Below, piece after piece: positions 11,467-22,764 of a stretch of 64,000 nt of DNA (its first letter is position 1; each line of letters starts with the position of its first letter). Where the stretch lies: positions 1,240,001 to 1,304,000 of the forward strand of contig JBAIAC010000218.1 in assembly GCA_037349315.1 (NCBI GenBank), in the 5' to 3' direction. Source of the stretch: Chelydra serpentina (lineage: Eukaryota; Chordata; Testudines; Chelydridae). The position numbers and the translations under genes are program-made. The notes below the pieces were generated by a model. That model was not told the DNA's origin and searched no databases. It was given only the letters and a program-made list of their open reading frames with translations.

Positions 11467-12721
11467 TGGCCAGTGGGTATCGAAGGCCGAGCCTCCCCTA
11501 ACCCAGGCCATGGCCCCCACCCTCGCTCCCCCCTCTCCCCCAAAGCCGGCGGGGGCTCAGCTCCAGCTAGCAGCCTGGAGCTTGGGCTGGGGGCCAGAGC
11601 GGCCAGGAGCGGCACAGGCCACTGCTCGGGCCAGCCCGTGGCGGCTCTGGCCAGCCTAGCGGCAGGCTGGCTGGGGCTCCTCCGGCCATGGGCTCGGGGC
11701 TCCGGCGGAGCTAGGGGCTAACCTCCCCAAAGGGGGGGGGGGGCGCCCACCCACCACCCATGGGACACAACTCCTCCTTGCAAAAGCGCCAGACGGTGGC
11801 ATTCACATACACCTATTTCTCAAAGATGCCTAGCTCCTTTCTGGGTGCTAGAGAAATGGTCCCCTGTCCCCCCGCCAGTGGCTGCAGACCTAGCGCCCCA
11901 GGACAGAGAGAAAGTGAACAATGACTCACAACAAAAGCGAAATCGTGGAGTCTTCTCCTGGCCGAGGCTAGGAGACCCACCCAGCATCAACTCCATCCTC
12001 AAACGAAAGGAGATTCCAATCATCCAAGCCCCTGGATATTAGGTCTTTTCCCATGTGCTTCAGCTCTATGCATCCCTGCTGCTAGACAGCGAGAGGCGCC
12101 GGGACCCGACAAGCGCTGGCCATGGAGTTTCTCAAACAAAAGGCACCTTTTCCTCCTGACAACTGTGCAAACAGACACCCCCCCCCCCCACTCCGGCCAC
12201 TGGCTGGGGCCTTGTGCCCAGGTCACTCAGCAAGTCAAATTCCAGCCAGCAACCTGGGTGGCAACGGGAGGAGTCCGTGGCCCTTGGGGGGACAGCAAAG
12301 CAAAGGCGCTTAGCAGCTAGGCCAAGCCTCTAAATCCCATGGGTGATACTGAGCGACAGTGACAGCAGCACCTGCCCGCCTGGGTCAGGCTCCCCCTTGC
12401 CCAGCTCCTCCACCTCAATCACCATCAACCCTGGGGCAGGAGCCTCCCCCACGGGAACCCTGAGCAGCCCCCCCGAGCACACCCCTGCAGCCAGAGCCAC
12501 CCCCACGAACCCAGCGCGGTGCAGCAGGGCCCGGGGACCAGCACCCCGGCCAGGCTGATGCAAGACGAGACGGATGCGCGAGGGGGGCCTGGTTCCGGCC
12601 GCCACGGGCATCGCCACTGTCAGCTTCCTGACTCTTGTGCCTTTAAATCTGGCTCCCAGAACAGACACCGGCCGCTGCCTGGCTCGAAAGGGAGACAGGC
12701 GCCGGGGCACCCAGCGCCCAT
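11467..12721. other. Non-coding GC-rich stretch
   Basis: I recognise no gene or mobile element. It includes a homopolymer C run near 12179 and a G run near 11731. The 187-residue minus ORF (12893-12330) is proline/glycine/arginine-rich low complexity and continues into the minisatellite, so I do not call it a gene. Confidence 0.35.
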
Positions 12722-13085
12722 GGGTGCAAGTGCTGCACTCCCCCCCCCCCGGTCTAACCCCAGCACCCCTGGGTGCAACTGCTGCACCCCCCAACCCTGA
12801 GCTACTCCTAGCAGCCTGGCCCCAGCACCCACGGGAGCAGCTACCAGCCAGTCTGACCCCAGCACCCCTGGGTGCAACTGCTGCACCCCCCAACCCTGAG
12901 CTACTCCTAGCAGCCTGGCCCCAGCACCCACGGGAGCAGCTACCAGCCAGTCTGGCCCCAGCACCCCTGGGTGCAACTGCTGCACCCCCCCAACCCTGAG
13001 CTACTCCTAGCAGCCTGGCCCCAGCACCCCTGGGTGCAACTGCTGCACCCCCCGGTCTAACCCCAGCACCCCTGGGAGCAACCGC
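12722..13085. repeat. Minisatellite, 99-bp unit, about three copies
   Basis: The motif cagcacccctgggtgcaact starts at 12761, 12860 and 12959, giving an exact 99-bp period, and partial units follow to about 13085. Since 99 is divisible by three, any open frame repeats as a 33-residue block, which explains the long ORFs here on both strands. It lies about 150 bp inside the inferred first intron of STAT3. Confidence 0.9.
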
Positions 13086-13226
13086 GGTCCCCCAACCCTG
13101 CGCCCCCTAGCGGTCTCACCCAAGCACCGGGGGGGGGCACCCACACGCACTCTTATGCCTTGAGCAGCACCCCGGGGACCCCCCCAAGCCCCGCCCCGTT
13201 GCACCCCGCCCGGCTCCCCAGCTCAC

Positions 13227-13330
13227 CTGCGGGGACGGGGCTCCCAGGCCGGGCGGGGGGCGGCGGCTCCGGCTTCCTGGGGCGCTCGGCCTCCTGCTCC
13301 CTCCGCGGCGGGACCAGAAACCTGCTGCCC
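13227..13330 (-). other. STAT3: Probable STAT3 non-coding exon 1 (donor side)
   Basis: On the minus strand the sequence CCCGCAG|GTGAGC places a strong splice donor at 13226/13227, directly downstream of CpG-rich promoter sequence. No coding start is visible, consistent with a 5'UTR exon. STAT3 in other amniotes has a non-coding first exon, is transcribed in the same direction as CAVIN1, and lies next to the CAVIN1 3' end, exactly the position here. The symbol is therefore an inference from gene order and orientation, not from protein sequence. The 5' end is a guess; transcription may start anywhere from about 13300 to 13450. It could also be the first exon of an unrelated non-coding RNA. Confidence 0.45.
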
Positions 13331-13660
13331 TCTCAGACCCGCCCCTCCACGGCTCACGTCACGGCGCCGCTGGCCAATGGCGCTCCGCATTTGCTCATTA
13401 TTCACGAGGGGACGTGACCCCTTGGCCAATCAGCGCCTCACAGCCTCGAGGCTGGTTAATTATCCATGAGTTGCCGGGGGGTGCCCCCGGTCGCTGTTCC
13501 GGCATGAATCTTCCCCTCCCGCCGCATGGGAGGGCCAGGGGAGAGACGAGCCCAGAGGCTCCGGGGGGGAGCGGCAAGTGCCGGGAATGTCCATGCGGGA
13601 AACTCAGCTGAGTTCCGGGCAGATCCTGACATCAGCGCGGCGGGGCCGCGGCTGGCACCG
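13330..13660 (-). promoter_or_regulatory. STAT3: CpG-rich promoter region, inferred STAT3
   Basis: This is a dense CpG block. It holds two CCAAT boxes (13374-13378 and 13426-13430, plus-strand reading), a CRE-like CACGTCA at 13355-13361, a related GGACGTGACC near 13410 and AT-rich homeodomain/octamer-like stretches (catttgctcattatt near 13389; ggttaattatccatgag near 13453). The CRE-like sites would suit a cAMP/IL-6 responsive promoter as described for mammalian STAT3, but that link is inference. There is no clear TATA box, in line with a CpG-island promoter. Confidence 0.5.
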
Positions 13661-13681
13661 CCCCTTAAAGGGCCAGGGGCA

Positions 13682-14165
13682 CATAGAGCCCGGGGGGGGC
13701 ACATGGGGGCTGAGCCTGGGAGGAGGGGCACATGGGGGGTGGGCCTGATGGGGGGTTATCGGGGGCTGAGCTGAGGGTACATGGGGATGGAGTACATGGG
13801 GGGGCTGAGCCTGGGAGGAGGGGCAAAGTGGGGGTGGGGGCACATGGGGGATGGGCCTGATGGGGGGTTATCGGGGGCTGAGCTGGGGGTACATGGGGAT
13901 GGAGTACATGGGGGGGCTGAGCCTGGGAGGAGGGGCAAAGTGGGGGTGGGGGCACATGGGGGATGGGCCTGATGGGGGGATATCGGGGGCTGAGCGGGGG
14001 ATATCGGGGGGTACATGGGGATGGAGTACATGGCGGGGCTGAGCCTGGGAGGAGTGGCAAAGTGGGGGTGGGGGCACATGGGGACCAGGCCTGATGGGGG
14101 GGGATACATGGGGAGGGTGAGACTGGGGGGCAGGGACACGGGGATGGGATACATGGGGGGCTGAG
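13682..14165. repeat. G-rich minisatellite, about 112-bp unit, four or more copies
   Basis: The motif ctgagcctgggagg recurs at 13710, 13805, 13917 and 14039, spacings of 95, 112 and 122 bp. Shared blocks include acatggggatggagtacatg. The plus strand is almost pure G/A/T, so the transcribed (minus) orientation is C-rich and the plus strand is rich in potential G-quadruplex runs. It lies immediately upstream of the inferred STAT3 promoter. A 224-residue minus ORF (14339-13665) is a by-product. Confidence 0.9.
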
Positions 14166-15087
14166 CAGGACTCCGTTTCTTTCCCCGGGGAGGCTGAAAG
14201 GCCGAGTCCTCCCCGGTGGGAGTTGAGCCTGTGTCTCCTGGGAATCCGTGAGCGTGACCCCCAACTCCTCCCTCCCCCTCACTATCCCCGCTGTGAAATC
14301 GGGGCAGCCCGGTGCTGGGCAGCAGACGGCCCTGTGCATCCAGAGCAGAAATGCAGCTGCCTCTGGGGCTGGGGGCGTAGAGTTGCCAACAGCTCCTTAT
14401 TCCCGCATCTCAGGACAACAGGACCGGGAGTTGCTGAGTGCTGCAAAAAGCAGCAAGAAACACCCTTGGCGAAGGGAGGTGAGTGCTGCTTGTTATTATT
14501 ACAAATAATGATGATGATGATGATGATGATATTGAAGGAGGGGTGGGGCAGGGCTGCTAAGAAAACAGTCCCTTCTTTCAGAAATACAAATTTGGCCACC
14601 CCAAATTAACAGCGGTGCCGCAGTTTAGGACAGGAAGTGAAGGGAGTGGGAATGTTAGAGAGGCAGAAATTGGCCAAATAATCCCTGCAATTTATTTCAG
14701 CTCCTTGCGTCTGTGCCTTGGACTGGGGCGGGGGGGGGGCATCTGTGCCCCTCTGGAGGGCTGCACGAGCCACGTCTGTGGCACACCCTGCTGCCCCTTC
14801 TGGATGCTAGTGGTGGGGGGCGGGGAGGGGGGAGCGGTGCGCCGCCTGACTAGTCTGTTGTGCTGGTCACACCGGAGCTCCAGTACTCCGTACCAGAGTG
14901 GGGCCAGTGTCTCTGTCCCAGAGCTGGGATCCCTGCCCCTTGCACCGGAGCGTGGGGGGTGAGCTAGGAGGAGGTTCTCACCCCCAGGACTGTTCAGTAC
15001 AAGGCCAGAGACGTCTTTCTGGTCGTCCTCTCGGAGCCATGCGGGGCGCGAGGAAGCTGGGCCCTCACCAGCGTCCCTCCCACTTCA
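14166..15087. other. Intergenic stretch with a short ATG microsatellite
   Basis: The only clear feature is an (ATG)n run at about 14507-14530. I find no gene and no terminal repeats. Confidence 0.4.
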
Positions 15088-15295
15088 GAAGAGCCAGAGA
15101 TGTTAAGTCCAGAAGGGACCATTCTATCCTAACCTGATCTCCTGCACAACTTAGGCCAGGTAACCTGCCCCCTGCATCCAGCCCATATCTTGTGATTGAG
15201 CTAGACTATCCCTGACAGGTGTTTGTCTAACCTGCTCTTACAAACCTCCTGTGATGGAGATTGCACCACCTCCCTAGGGACGCAAAACCATCTTT
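15088..15295 (-). mobile_element. CR1-like LINE 3' fragment
   Basis: The plus strand reads gttaagtccagaagggacca followed by a segment ending gattgcaccacctccctag. This is the inverted 3' end typical of turtle and bird CR1 subfamilies. It is a 5'-truncated, untranslated fragment. Confidence 0.7.
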
Positions 15296-17729
15296 GCCCT
15301 GAGCTAGAGTGCAATGCCTGCAATGCTGCACCAGTCAGAAACCGGGGCCCTCTCACCGGCTGACTCAGCTGGGCCAAATCTGCAGCATACAGTGGTTTGA
15401 CGTTGTGCGAAATGTCTCAATCTCACAACGGTCGGGCCGTCCTGCCGTCGCTCATCGTACCCAAAACACCAGTGCGGGCGCCTCAGCTAGCGCACTCCCA
15501 AAGCGTCCAGCGACACGGGACGGGGTGCATGCCCTGATCCTGCCTCGCACCGCCCGCCGGACCCCCCAGGACTTGTGGATTCGTAGGACTGAGCCAGGGC
15601 TGGAAACGTTGGTGCCTGGTGCGACGCCCGTGGCCGCTCCGGCTGGCACGAGGCTCCTTACTAGACTGTGCCTGTTTGAGGATGGTGCTTGTGATCAGCA
15701 GACGCCGTCCAGGGGAGAATCCACCACACCCCTTGGGAAAAACAAAGGCTCCCCAGCCCAGCCCCAACATTGCTCTGACCTCAGCTGCCCTGAATCCCAG
15801 AGTCCGCCTGCCCCATCCTGGCGGGCAGCAGAGCCTTCGCCATCAGATCCCTCGCTGGCCCTGCCCCTGGGGTGCCTGGTCCTGATGGCAAAGCGCAAGG
15901 AGAAGTTGCCTTGGCCTCCTGGGCCAGCGTGGAGTGTGGGGCCCAGTTCTCTGACTTGCTGGCTCCCGGGACTTCTTCCTCCCTCTGCCTGTCTCGAGGC
16001 CCCTTCCTGGACTTGCCCCTCCGCAGACTCTTCGCCCCTTCCCGGGCTCTGCAGAGTTCTCCGCTGCCCTTGCCCCGGGTGACGCCTCCCAGCGCTTTCT
16101 CCCTGGAGGCCCCGTTCCTATCCGCCTCTCCCAGGCTGTCTGTGTCCCTTTCCTCAATCCTCAGCCTCTCCCAGGCTGTCTGTGTCCCTTTCCTCCAGAA
16201 ACCCGACACCCGGGTTGCTTCCCTGGGTCTGTCCCCTTTTGTTCCAGGCTCATCACAGGAGCTGGTCCTGCCCTAGGGCTTCCCAGCATCTCTCCTGGCC
16301 TTTTGCTAGAGCTCCCTTCCCAGGACAGCATCCCCAGGCGCTCCAGGCCTACGCTCCTTCCGGTACGTGTCATCCTGCCCCTCTCAGCTGGGCTGGCCGC
16401 CCTCCAGGGCACTCCTTGCCCTCTGCTAGGTCCTTTCTCTGCCAGCGTGAGGCACACGCCCCACGCAGCCTGGGACCCTTGGAAACCACTGAGGACCCCG
16501 CTGGGGCATGAGCAGCTCATTCACTCAGCTACCAGCGGGGAGAGCTGGCCCTGTCGTTCCCAGGGCATCTCAGAGCCCTGCACAGATGCTAACTGCTGCA
16601 TCCTCATGACCGCACAGCATGGCTGGACGTGCCGTTATCCCTGGTAGCCAATTCGTAGCTCTCTGGGAGCCAGCCGCAGGGCTCGCACGTGAAGCCAGAA
16701 GCCCCAAGACTTCGCTGTCACTTCATCTCCAAGCCTGGGGCCTCGGGCAGAGCCGGCAGCCGCCCTGGGAGCTCAGCCATGCATAGACATGTACAGCATT
16801 CACCTGCCTGCTGCAGAGACAGCAAGGGATTTGCCTGGGTTACGTTGTACGCGGCGTAGCGCCCCGCAGGACAAGGGAGCTGGAAAGAAGCCCACGGTCT
16901 CTGAGGGGAAGTGATCCCTGCGGGTCCCATCACCTGTGTTCCTGGAAGCTAGGACACACAGGCGGCGGTTGCATCATGCATGGGCTCAAGGGGACAGGTC
17001 ACGCTGTCCCCTTCCCAGCTGTCGCTGGGTTTTGAAACAATTCCCTGGGTGGCCCCTGCTTGCCTGAAAACCTCCCCCACCCCCCGCCCCCCGCCCCGCC
17101 CCGTCCCGATCCACCCGTCTGCTGCTGCGGGAGAAGCCTGCTGGCTGCTTCGGTTCTTCCGGGGTTTTCAGTGGAGCTAAAAATAAGCTGGTTGGTTTAG
17201 TTCCCAGTGACAGCTCCCCAGGCTTCAGAACAGACATTCTCGGCTCAGTGTCCCCCTGGCCCTATTGCTGGACTGATGACATTGCAGAGGGACCCCCTTT
17301 CCCTGGGGGTGAGCCCGGTGCAAGCCCCAACCCCCCAGATCATGGGGTGGAAACCCGAGGCGTTTCGGTAGCAGTGCTAGCAACTCGGGCCCAACCGAGG
17401 GTTGCACCCTCTTGGCAGGACAAGCTGCATTCCCACTCGCTGCTCTGTTCTGGCTCCAACTCTGTGCAAAGGAGCCAGGGACAGATTCCTCCCGCAGTGG
17501 TGGGGAACCGGCCTGTCGGACGCTATGTCTCTGTCTGTGCAGCCCCACAAACCCCGGCGGAGGGCAGGGCAGGTCCAGCCGCGCTATTTCAGTCCGTTCA
17601 GCCCTTCTCCAGCTGCGAGGTCCCTCGATCCCAGCCCACAACCCCCTGCTACGGCACCCCAGCCCTTGGCACCACCCCCCAGCTCTGCCGATGCCCCTTG
17701 ATCCTTAGGGGCAGCCCCCGCTGACCTGG
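15296..17729. other. Intergenic stretch, no gene recognised
   Basis: Long ORFs exist (plus 15309-16082, 257 codons; minus 16209-15781, 142 codons) but have no domain, no family resemblance and a composition that follows local GC. A 32-bp segment starting gcctctcccaggctgtctgt is duplicated at 16124-16155 and 16164-16195. I see no conserved exon with splice sites. Confidence 0.4.
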
Positions 17730-18218
17730 TGTGAGGAAGTGGGACTGTTCTTAATGTTCTCTCTGAACACTGCATGGGTGCCTCAGTTTCCCCTATGTAT
17801 TTCTCAAGTCTCTTGGTGGTGGGAATAAAGGGTGATTGTTGCAGAGCCCTAGAGGGCCAGTGTGATGACAGAGAATGGCCGACACTCTGTGTCTCCTGGC
17901 AACTAACAACCTGGGCCCCTTTCCCTGCAAGGGTGCAGACTAAAGGAGACTGGGAAGGAGACAATGGCAAAGGAGGGGTTAGAGAGAGTTTCAGTTGGGA
18001 GCTTGCTGGGGATGTGGGGGGAGGCGCAGAGAGAGTCTGGCCTCCCTGCCCCCCAAGATGGACCTGATTGAGGGGTCCTGTTTCCTGTACCTACAAGCTC
18101 TGGTTTAGACCATGTTCCTGTCGGCTAATAAACCTTCTGTGTCACTGCCTGGCTGAGAGTCCCAGTGCATCGCAGGAAGTGGGAGTGCAGGGCGCTGACT
18201 CCCCCACACTTTGTGACA
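17730..18218 (+). mobile_element. Solo LTR, 489 bp, perfect 5-bp duplication
   Basis: The element runs from TGTGAGGAAG to CTTTGTGACA and is flanked by a perfect CCTGG duplication (17725-17729 and 18219-18223). It has the poly(A) signal AATAAA near 18127 and is the plus-strand relative of the LTR at 9171-9744, about 85 bp shorter. No internal genes remain. Confidence 0.88.
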
Positions 18219-21200
18219 CCTGGCCCTTCGGACGCATGCACCCACGAGCCTCAGAGGCAGCCCAGCCACGGCTGCCGCTCTGCAGTGGGGTCTCTGTGTG
18301 CACCCGGGGAGCAGAGTTGGGCTTGTTTGTGTGGCGCATAGTGTGAGTCGCGTGGGGAGCGCACTGTGCCCGGGACCCAGCTCAGACGGGCTCTGCGGGG
18401 GTGGGGATGTATTTTCCCAGCTAAAGATTAGGCCTGGGCGGGGGGGGGGGGGGGGGGCAGCCGGCTGGGTGCCCTTCGCTCCCCTGTGCCCTGGGCTTTC
18501 CTAGCACGCTGGGAGGAGACTCCCCGTGGGCTGCAGCAGGCTGGCTGCTGATGTCACAGGAAAACCCACCCAGCCATGGCTTGCTGTGAGCTGAGCCCCG
18601 GGCTGTCTCAGCCCCTTGCAGACTCTCCAAGACCCAGAAAAGGCTGCGAGGACCCGGCCCTGGCACAGCCAGGAGATGGGGCTGGAGGGCTGGCGTCTGA
18701 TGTGGGGGATGCTCATCACAGCCAAGCCCAGCCTTTGGGAGGGGCCCAGCCCATGCCAGCCAGAGCCCGAGGAAGGGGCAGACGCCATGAGCCGCCGGTC
18801 CCTGGCAGATGGGGCGGAGCTTCCTGGTACAGCTGTGTCCAGACTCGGGGCTTCCAGGTCCCCTGGCGCCGGGTGCTGCCAGACAGGCAGAGGGGCCCCC
18901 GGCTGGCAGCTCCTCTCTGCCCCATGCGGCTCCCCCCTGCCCTGGTTCTCTGGCCGCGGCCCCAGCTGGTGACTTTTTCCCCAGCCCCCTGCTTGCGTCA
19001 GGGTCGCCCCCACCCGGGACTGCAGCGGCTTTGTCTCCTGCCCCCGTTCGTTCGCGTGTGGGGCGCCGAGGCTGCGCATGGCTGTACCGTCCGCGCTGGG
19101 AGGAAACCTCACGGCAGAGCCCCCACCTGCCCCCTCCCCAGGCCTCGCTGCCTGCAGAGCCCTCCCAGGGGAACCCCCCCGCCTGCACCAGCACAGGGTG
19201 CTTCCCCTGGGGCCCTCCCCACAGCCCAGCCTGCTCCCCCAGGTGTCCCCGCCGTGAGCGCTTGGGCTGGGAGTTGCGGAGGGCCAGCAAGTGCGGCACT
19301 GGCAGGGTAGAGAGGTCTGGCCAGGATGGGGCAGTTCCTGCTAGTGGCCAAGGCCTCTCCTGTTCCAGGGTTTGGGGCTGTGGGCTCCCCAGGGGGTCTC
19401 AGACCCCCCCAGGGACTGGGAGCCGGGATCCAGCCGTTCCCCAGCATGGCAGCGAGAGCCCCCCGTTCTGGGCTGGCGCTGGGTCCTTCCGCGGGCTCTA
19501 GGGTGTTTGCCTGTCGGGGTCTGTTGGGGGGAAGGGGTGCTGGGAGGAGCTGGGCCAGGCCAGCCCGTTTCGACCCCCCAGGCCGGTGTGTGGATGCGCT
19601 GGGTAAACAGGGAGAGGGCAGGGAGGGGATGCCAAGCTACGGGTCCCTCAGCTGGGGCCAGGACTGAACCTGAGAGGCCACCCCTAGTCCCAGCATTCCT
19701 AACTCCGAATCCCCCACCCCTAGCGGAGGGGCGCTGAGCACTCACTCTGCTGGTAGCTGTGATTCCCCAGGGGCCAGGCTGGGGCGGGTCATGTGATTGC
19801 CGCATGCCTCAGTTTCCCCCATAAGATGGGGGTGATGGAGTTTACCTGCCCCACTTGGGGAGGGTAAATCTACAAATGTGTGTGAGGCTCCGGGCCGGCG
19901 GGGACCGGGGCGCAGGGGTATGGAGAAGGGGGTCCAGCCAGCCTGGGGTGGGTCACTGCTGGGGTCTGAGTACAGGAATGGGGGAGCTGGGCACACAGAT
20001 GTGGGGGGAATGACAAAGGGAGTTGGGGTTCGCAGTGAGCCATCTTCCCCCAGAGGGGCTTCTGGGGTTGTCCAGCTTCTGCCATGTTCTAAATATCCAG
20101 CCCTCTTCCTGAAAAAGCAAAACAAAACACTCCCTGGTTTTATGTAGGACCTACGTTATTGGGAGCGAAATCACAATGAGCAGGTGCGTTTTGTGGCCTG
20201 GTCCCAGGGGCCCCGACGCTCTCTGGCAAACTTGGATTCGGCCTTTTTTAAACAGCAGCCCACATGTGGAACGGGCACATATGGGGAGCTCCCTGCCTGG
20301 CCGCGTCGGAGCCAGAATACGGGTTGGGTCCTGTCTCTGCTCCTGACTCACGGGGTGGGGGGGGCGGGGCTTCTGCCAGTCTCTGACCCTTCCTGGGCCT
20401 CTGTCCCTGCAGCTGGAGCCTGGGGGCAGTCGCTCGGGGTGGGGGGGCACTGAGTGATGTCCCAGGCCCCCCCTTGGGAGCTGGGAGGTGCCAGGGGTGG
20501 GGCCGGGGGAGGCTATTTGGACACCAGCAGACTCCTAGTCCGGCTGCCAAGGTCACAGACGCTCGCTCATCGTTGGTGAGTCACTGCCCAGCACGGCCTC
20601 GTCCCGATGCCACGTGGGGGCTGGGCACGGCTGGGTCCGCTGCTCCCCCTCTCTGCGTGCGGCCCCGGGGTGGGGGAGCCAGCGTCTCCTTGCTCAGCCC
20701 AGTGTTGGGGGTTATTGCTGCCCAGGGCCCGTTCCCATCGCACCAAGCGTTGGCAGAGCTGTGCCTACGGCGTGGGGCATTGCCCCTCCTTACAGCAGCG
20801 ATGGGCCTGGACCTGGGCTCCCGAAAGCCCAGCCCCTGTTCTGTGGGGTGGCCAGAACCCATCTCTGCCAGCCTATGTGTACAGGGGGGGCTGAGAGCCA
20901 TTGAACCAAACTGTAAACCCTGGATATGAAGGAAACTACTTCAAGCCAGGGGGTGCAGCCCCGCCCCCAGCACCCACAATTCCAGCACCTATTCCCCCCC
21001 CCCCCCGGCCTGTTTGCCGCAGGTCTTTGTCCCGCCCACAAGGGGAAGGTTTCCCCCCATTGTGCTGGGGCACCCGTTTACCATGGGTGAGGGAGCAAAC
21101 GGTGCTGCCCTGCCCTGGCGGCTGGATCCCCCTGCCCTGCGTGTGGGGCAGAGCCCTGGCTCCCTTCCACCCAGCAGCAGCCAGTGCCCTTCGCCCCCGT

Positions 21201-21220
21201 CCGTGGGAAACACGCTCCAC
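18219..21220. other. GC-rich intergenic stretch downstream of CAVIN1
   Basis: There is no recognisable gene. Overlapping long ORFs on both strands (minus 19299-18421, plus 18576-19310) reflect high GC. A G homopolymer of roughly 19 bases lies near 18440-18457. A MIR-like segment lies near 19796-19890 (gcctcagtttcccccataag). Confidence 0.4.
19796..19890 (+). mobile_element. MIR-type SINE fragment
   Basis: The run gcctcagtttcccccataag then atgggggtgatgg matches the MIR 3' half. It is short and degraded. Confidence 0.55.
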
Positions 21221-21243
21221 GCTTGGCCTTTTAGAAAAGAGAT

Positions 21244-21249
21244 TTTATT
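21244..21249 (-). terminator. CAVIN1: Poly(A) signal AATAAA, probable CAVIN1 3' end
   Basis: The plus strand reads TTTATT, so the minus strand has AATAAA followed by atctcttttctaaaaggcc. Cleavage would fall near 21220-21230. It is the first canonical signal I found downstream of the CAVIN1 stop within a plausible distance. Confidence 0.5.
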
Positions 21250-22764
21250 GGTCGGGCTGCTCACCAGGATGCAGTCATAGAAAATGGAGAAAGCTCCGCC
21301 CAGCTCCCGTGGCCCCCAGCTCACTCCCTTGGGCACGGGAGGGCCCAGGACTCGCTCTCTGCCCCGTGGACCCGCTCTGCTCCCTCTTTCCAGGGTCAAA
21401 GAGGCTTAGCACGGTACCAAACCCTGGTGGCCTTGGGCCGCTCGAGCCAAGCGCCGCCCGGGCCCTGGGAGTCGCTTACTCTGAGCTACTGCTTCTGTGT
21501 AAGAAAAATATATCTGTAAAAAACAATAGATGGGCCCCTGGAAACAGACAGAGTGTGCACAGTCCCCTGCCCTGGCTGCTCCGCCAGCCGGCACCTCCCC
21601 TGTCCCGGGCTGGGCTGCTCGGGGGTGGGGGTGCAGGGCGGCTCGGCACGGGGAGTGTGGAGTGCGGCAAGTCACTGGGTCCCCACGCACCTGCTGTGGA
21701 AATGGCCCTAGGCAGAGGGGCGACGGCTCGGCTTGCCCTGGGCTGGGGGGGCTGCAGAACATCTGGTTTCTCTGCCTGCTGCGGGGGGTGCCCGGGGCGT
21801 ACAGTGAAGGGCAACCCCGGCAGTGAGCAAAGATCCCAACCGAGGGCGAGCAAGGCTCCCCTGGCCCCCAGGGACCGCCACTATCTGGGGCCTGCCATCC
21901 CCCCACAGGGATTGGCAGGGAAGGGCAGAGCATGGCAAAGGCCCATCCAACCCCGCCTCTTCCTGCCCATCCCTGGGGGGAGCACAGGGGTCCAGAGACA
22001 CCTCCTGGCTGCTTAGAGAGACTCACCAGGGAGCCTGGCACAGGGGCCAGCTGCTGGCCTGGGCAGGCCGGGAGCTCCGCTGCAGGGGAAGGACCCCGGG
22101 AGTGGGACGGGCAATAAGAAAGAAAATGCTCTTAACAAAGAAGCAAGTTTATATATTGTGGCTACGTTAACAACAACCCTTGGCTCGCCCGTGTGCCGCG
22201 TGGCAGTCAGGACGGCGGCCGCGTGTGCCCAGCGGGTAGGAACTAGGGGAAGGATGGGAACGAACACAAGCCAAACCTCCCAGTGTCCCCTGCCACCTGG
22301 GGGGCGGCAGGGGGCGGGGTTGAGACTTGCCAGCCCCTGAGCCGACCTCAGCTGGCCAGGAGACGCGCCGTATCCCGGCACAGGCGGCCCTGCCCTCCGT
22401 TCTGCCCGGGCTGCCGGGCGCCCGCTAAGCCGCTGTGGGGCGTGCGGATAGGAAAGCCGGAGCAGGCGCTTGGCGCTGGAGCGGCCGTGCCCCATCCTAG
22501 AACCGCGCTGGGCATCTGACGTCAGCGATGGAAGCGAGAAAGGCAGCAAGCGGGCGGGGGTGGGGGGGGGATGCAGGGCCCTGAGCCGGGCCGGGACCCC
22601 CTGCAGAGACTCGGCTGCTCAGGATCGGGCCCACAGACCCGTGTCAAGACTGCTCTCTGGCTGGCCAAGAGCCCTCCTTGCTCTGTCCCCTTTCTGTGGC
22701 ACCAGCACATCCTCTAGCCCTCCTGGAAAGGAGTCCCAGCCGCACCCTGGGCCCTCCACACCCT

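Noticed and set aside
12574..12999. Repeat-containing plus ORF (141 codons) and its minus counterpart
   Set aside because: The 99-bp array gives in-frame 33-residue repeats on both strands; no family or start evidence.
1..13220. STAT3 coding exons
   Set aside because: No translation resembling the STAT N-terminal domain was found on the minus strand.
13665..14339. 224-codon minus ORF and nested frames
   Set aside because: Translation of the G-rich minisatellite; proline/cysteine-rich repeats only.
15309..16082. 257-codon plus ORF
   Set aside because: Begins right after a CR1 fragment, has no domain, and the minus strand is open as well.
18421..19310. Long opposing ORFs (292 and 244 codons)
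   Set aside because: Both strands open because of GC-rich sequence; no domain, no splice signals that make sense.
20901..22016. 371-codon plus ORF antisense to the CAVIN1 3'UTR
   Set aside because: High-GC chance ORF with no domain or family match, lying opposite AT-rich segments that look like 3'UTR.
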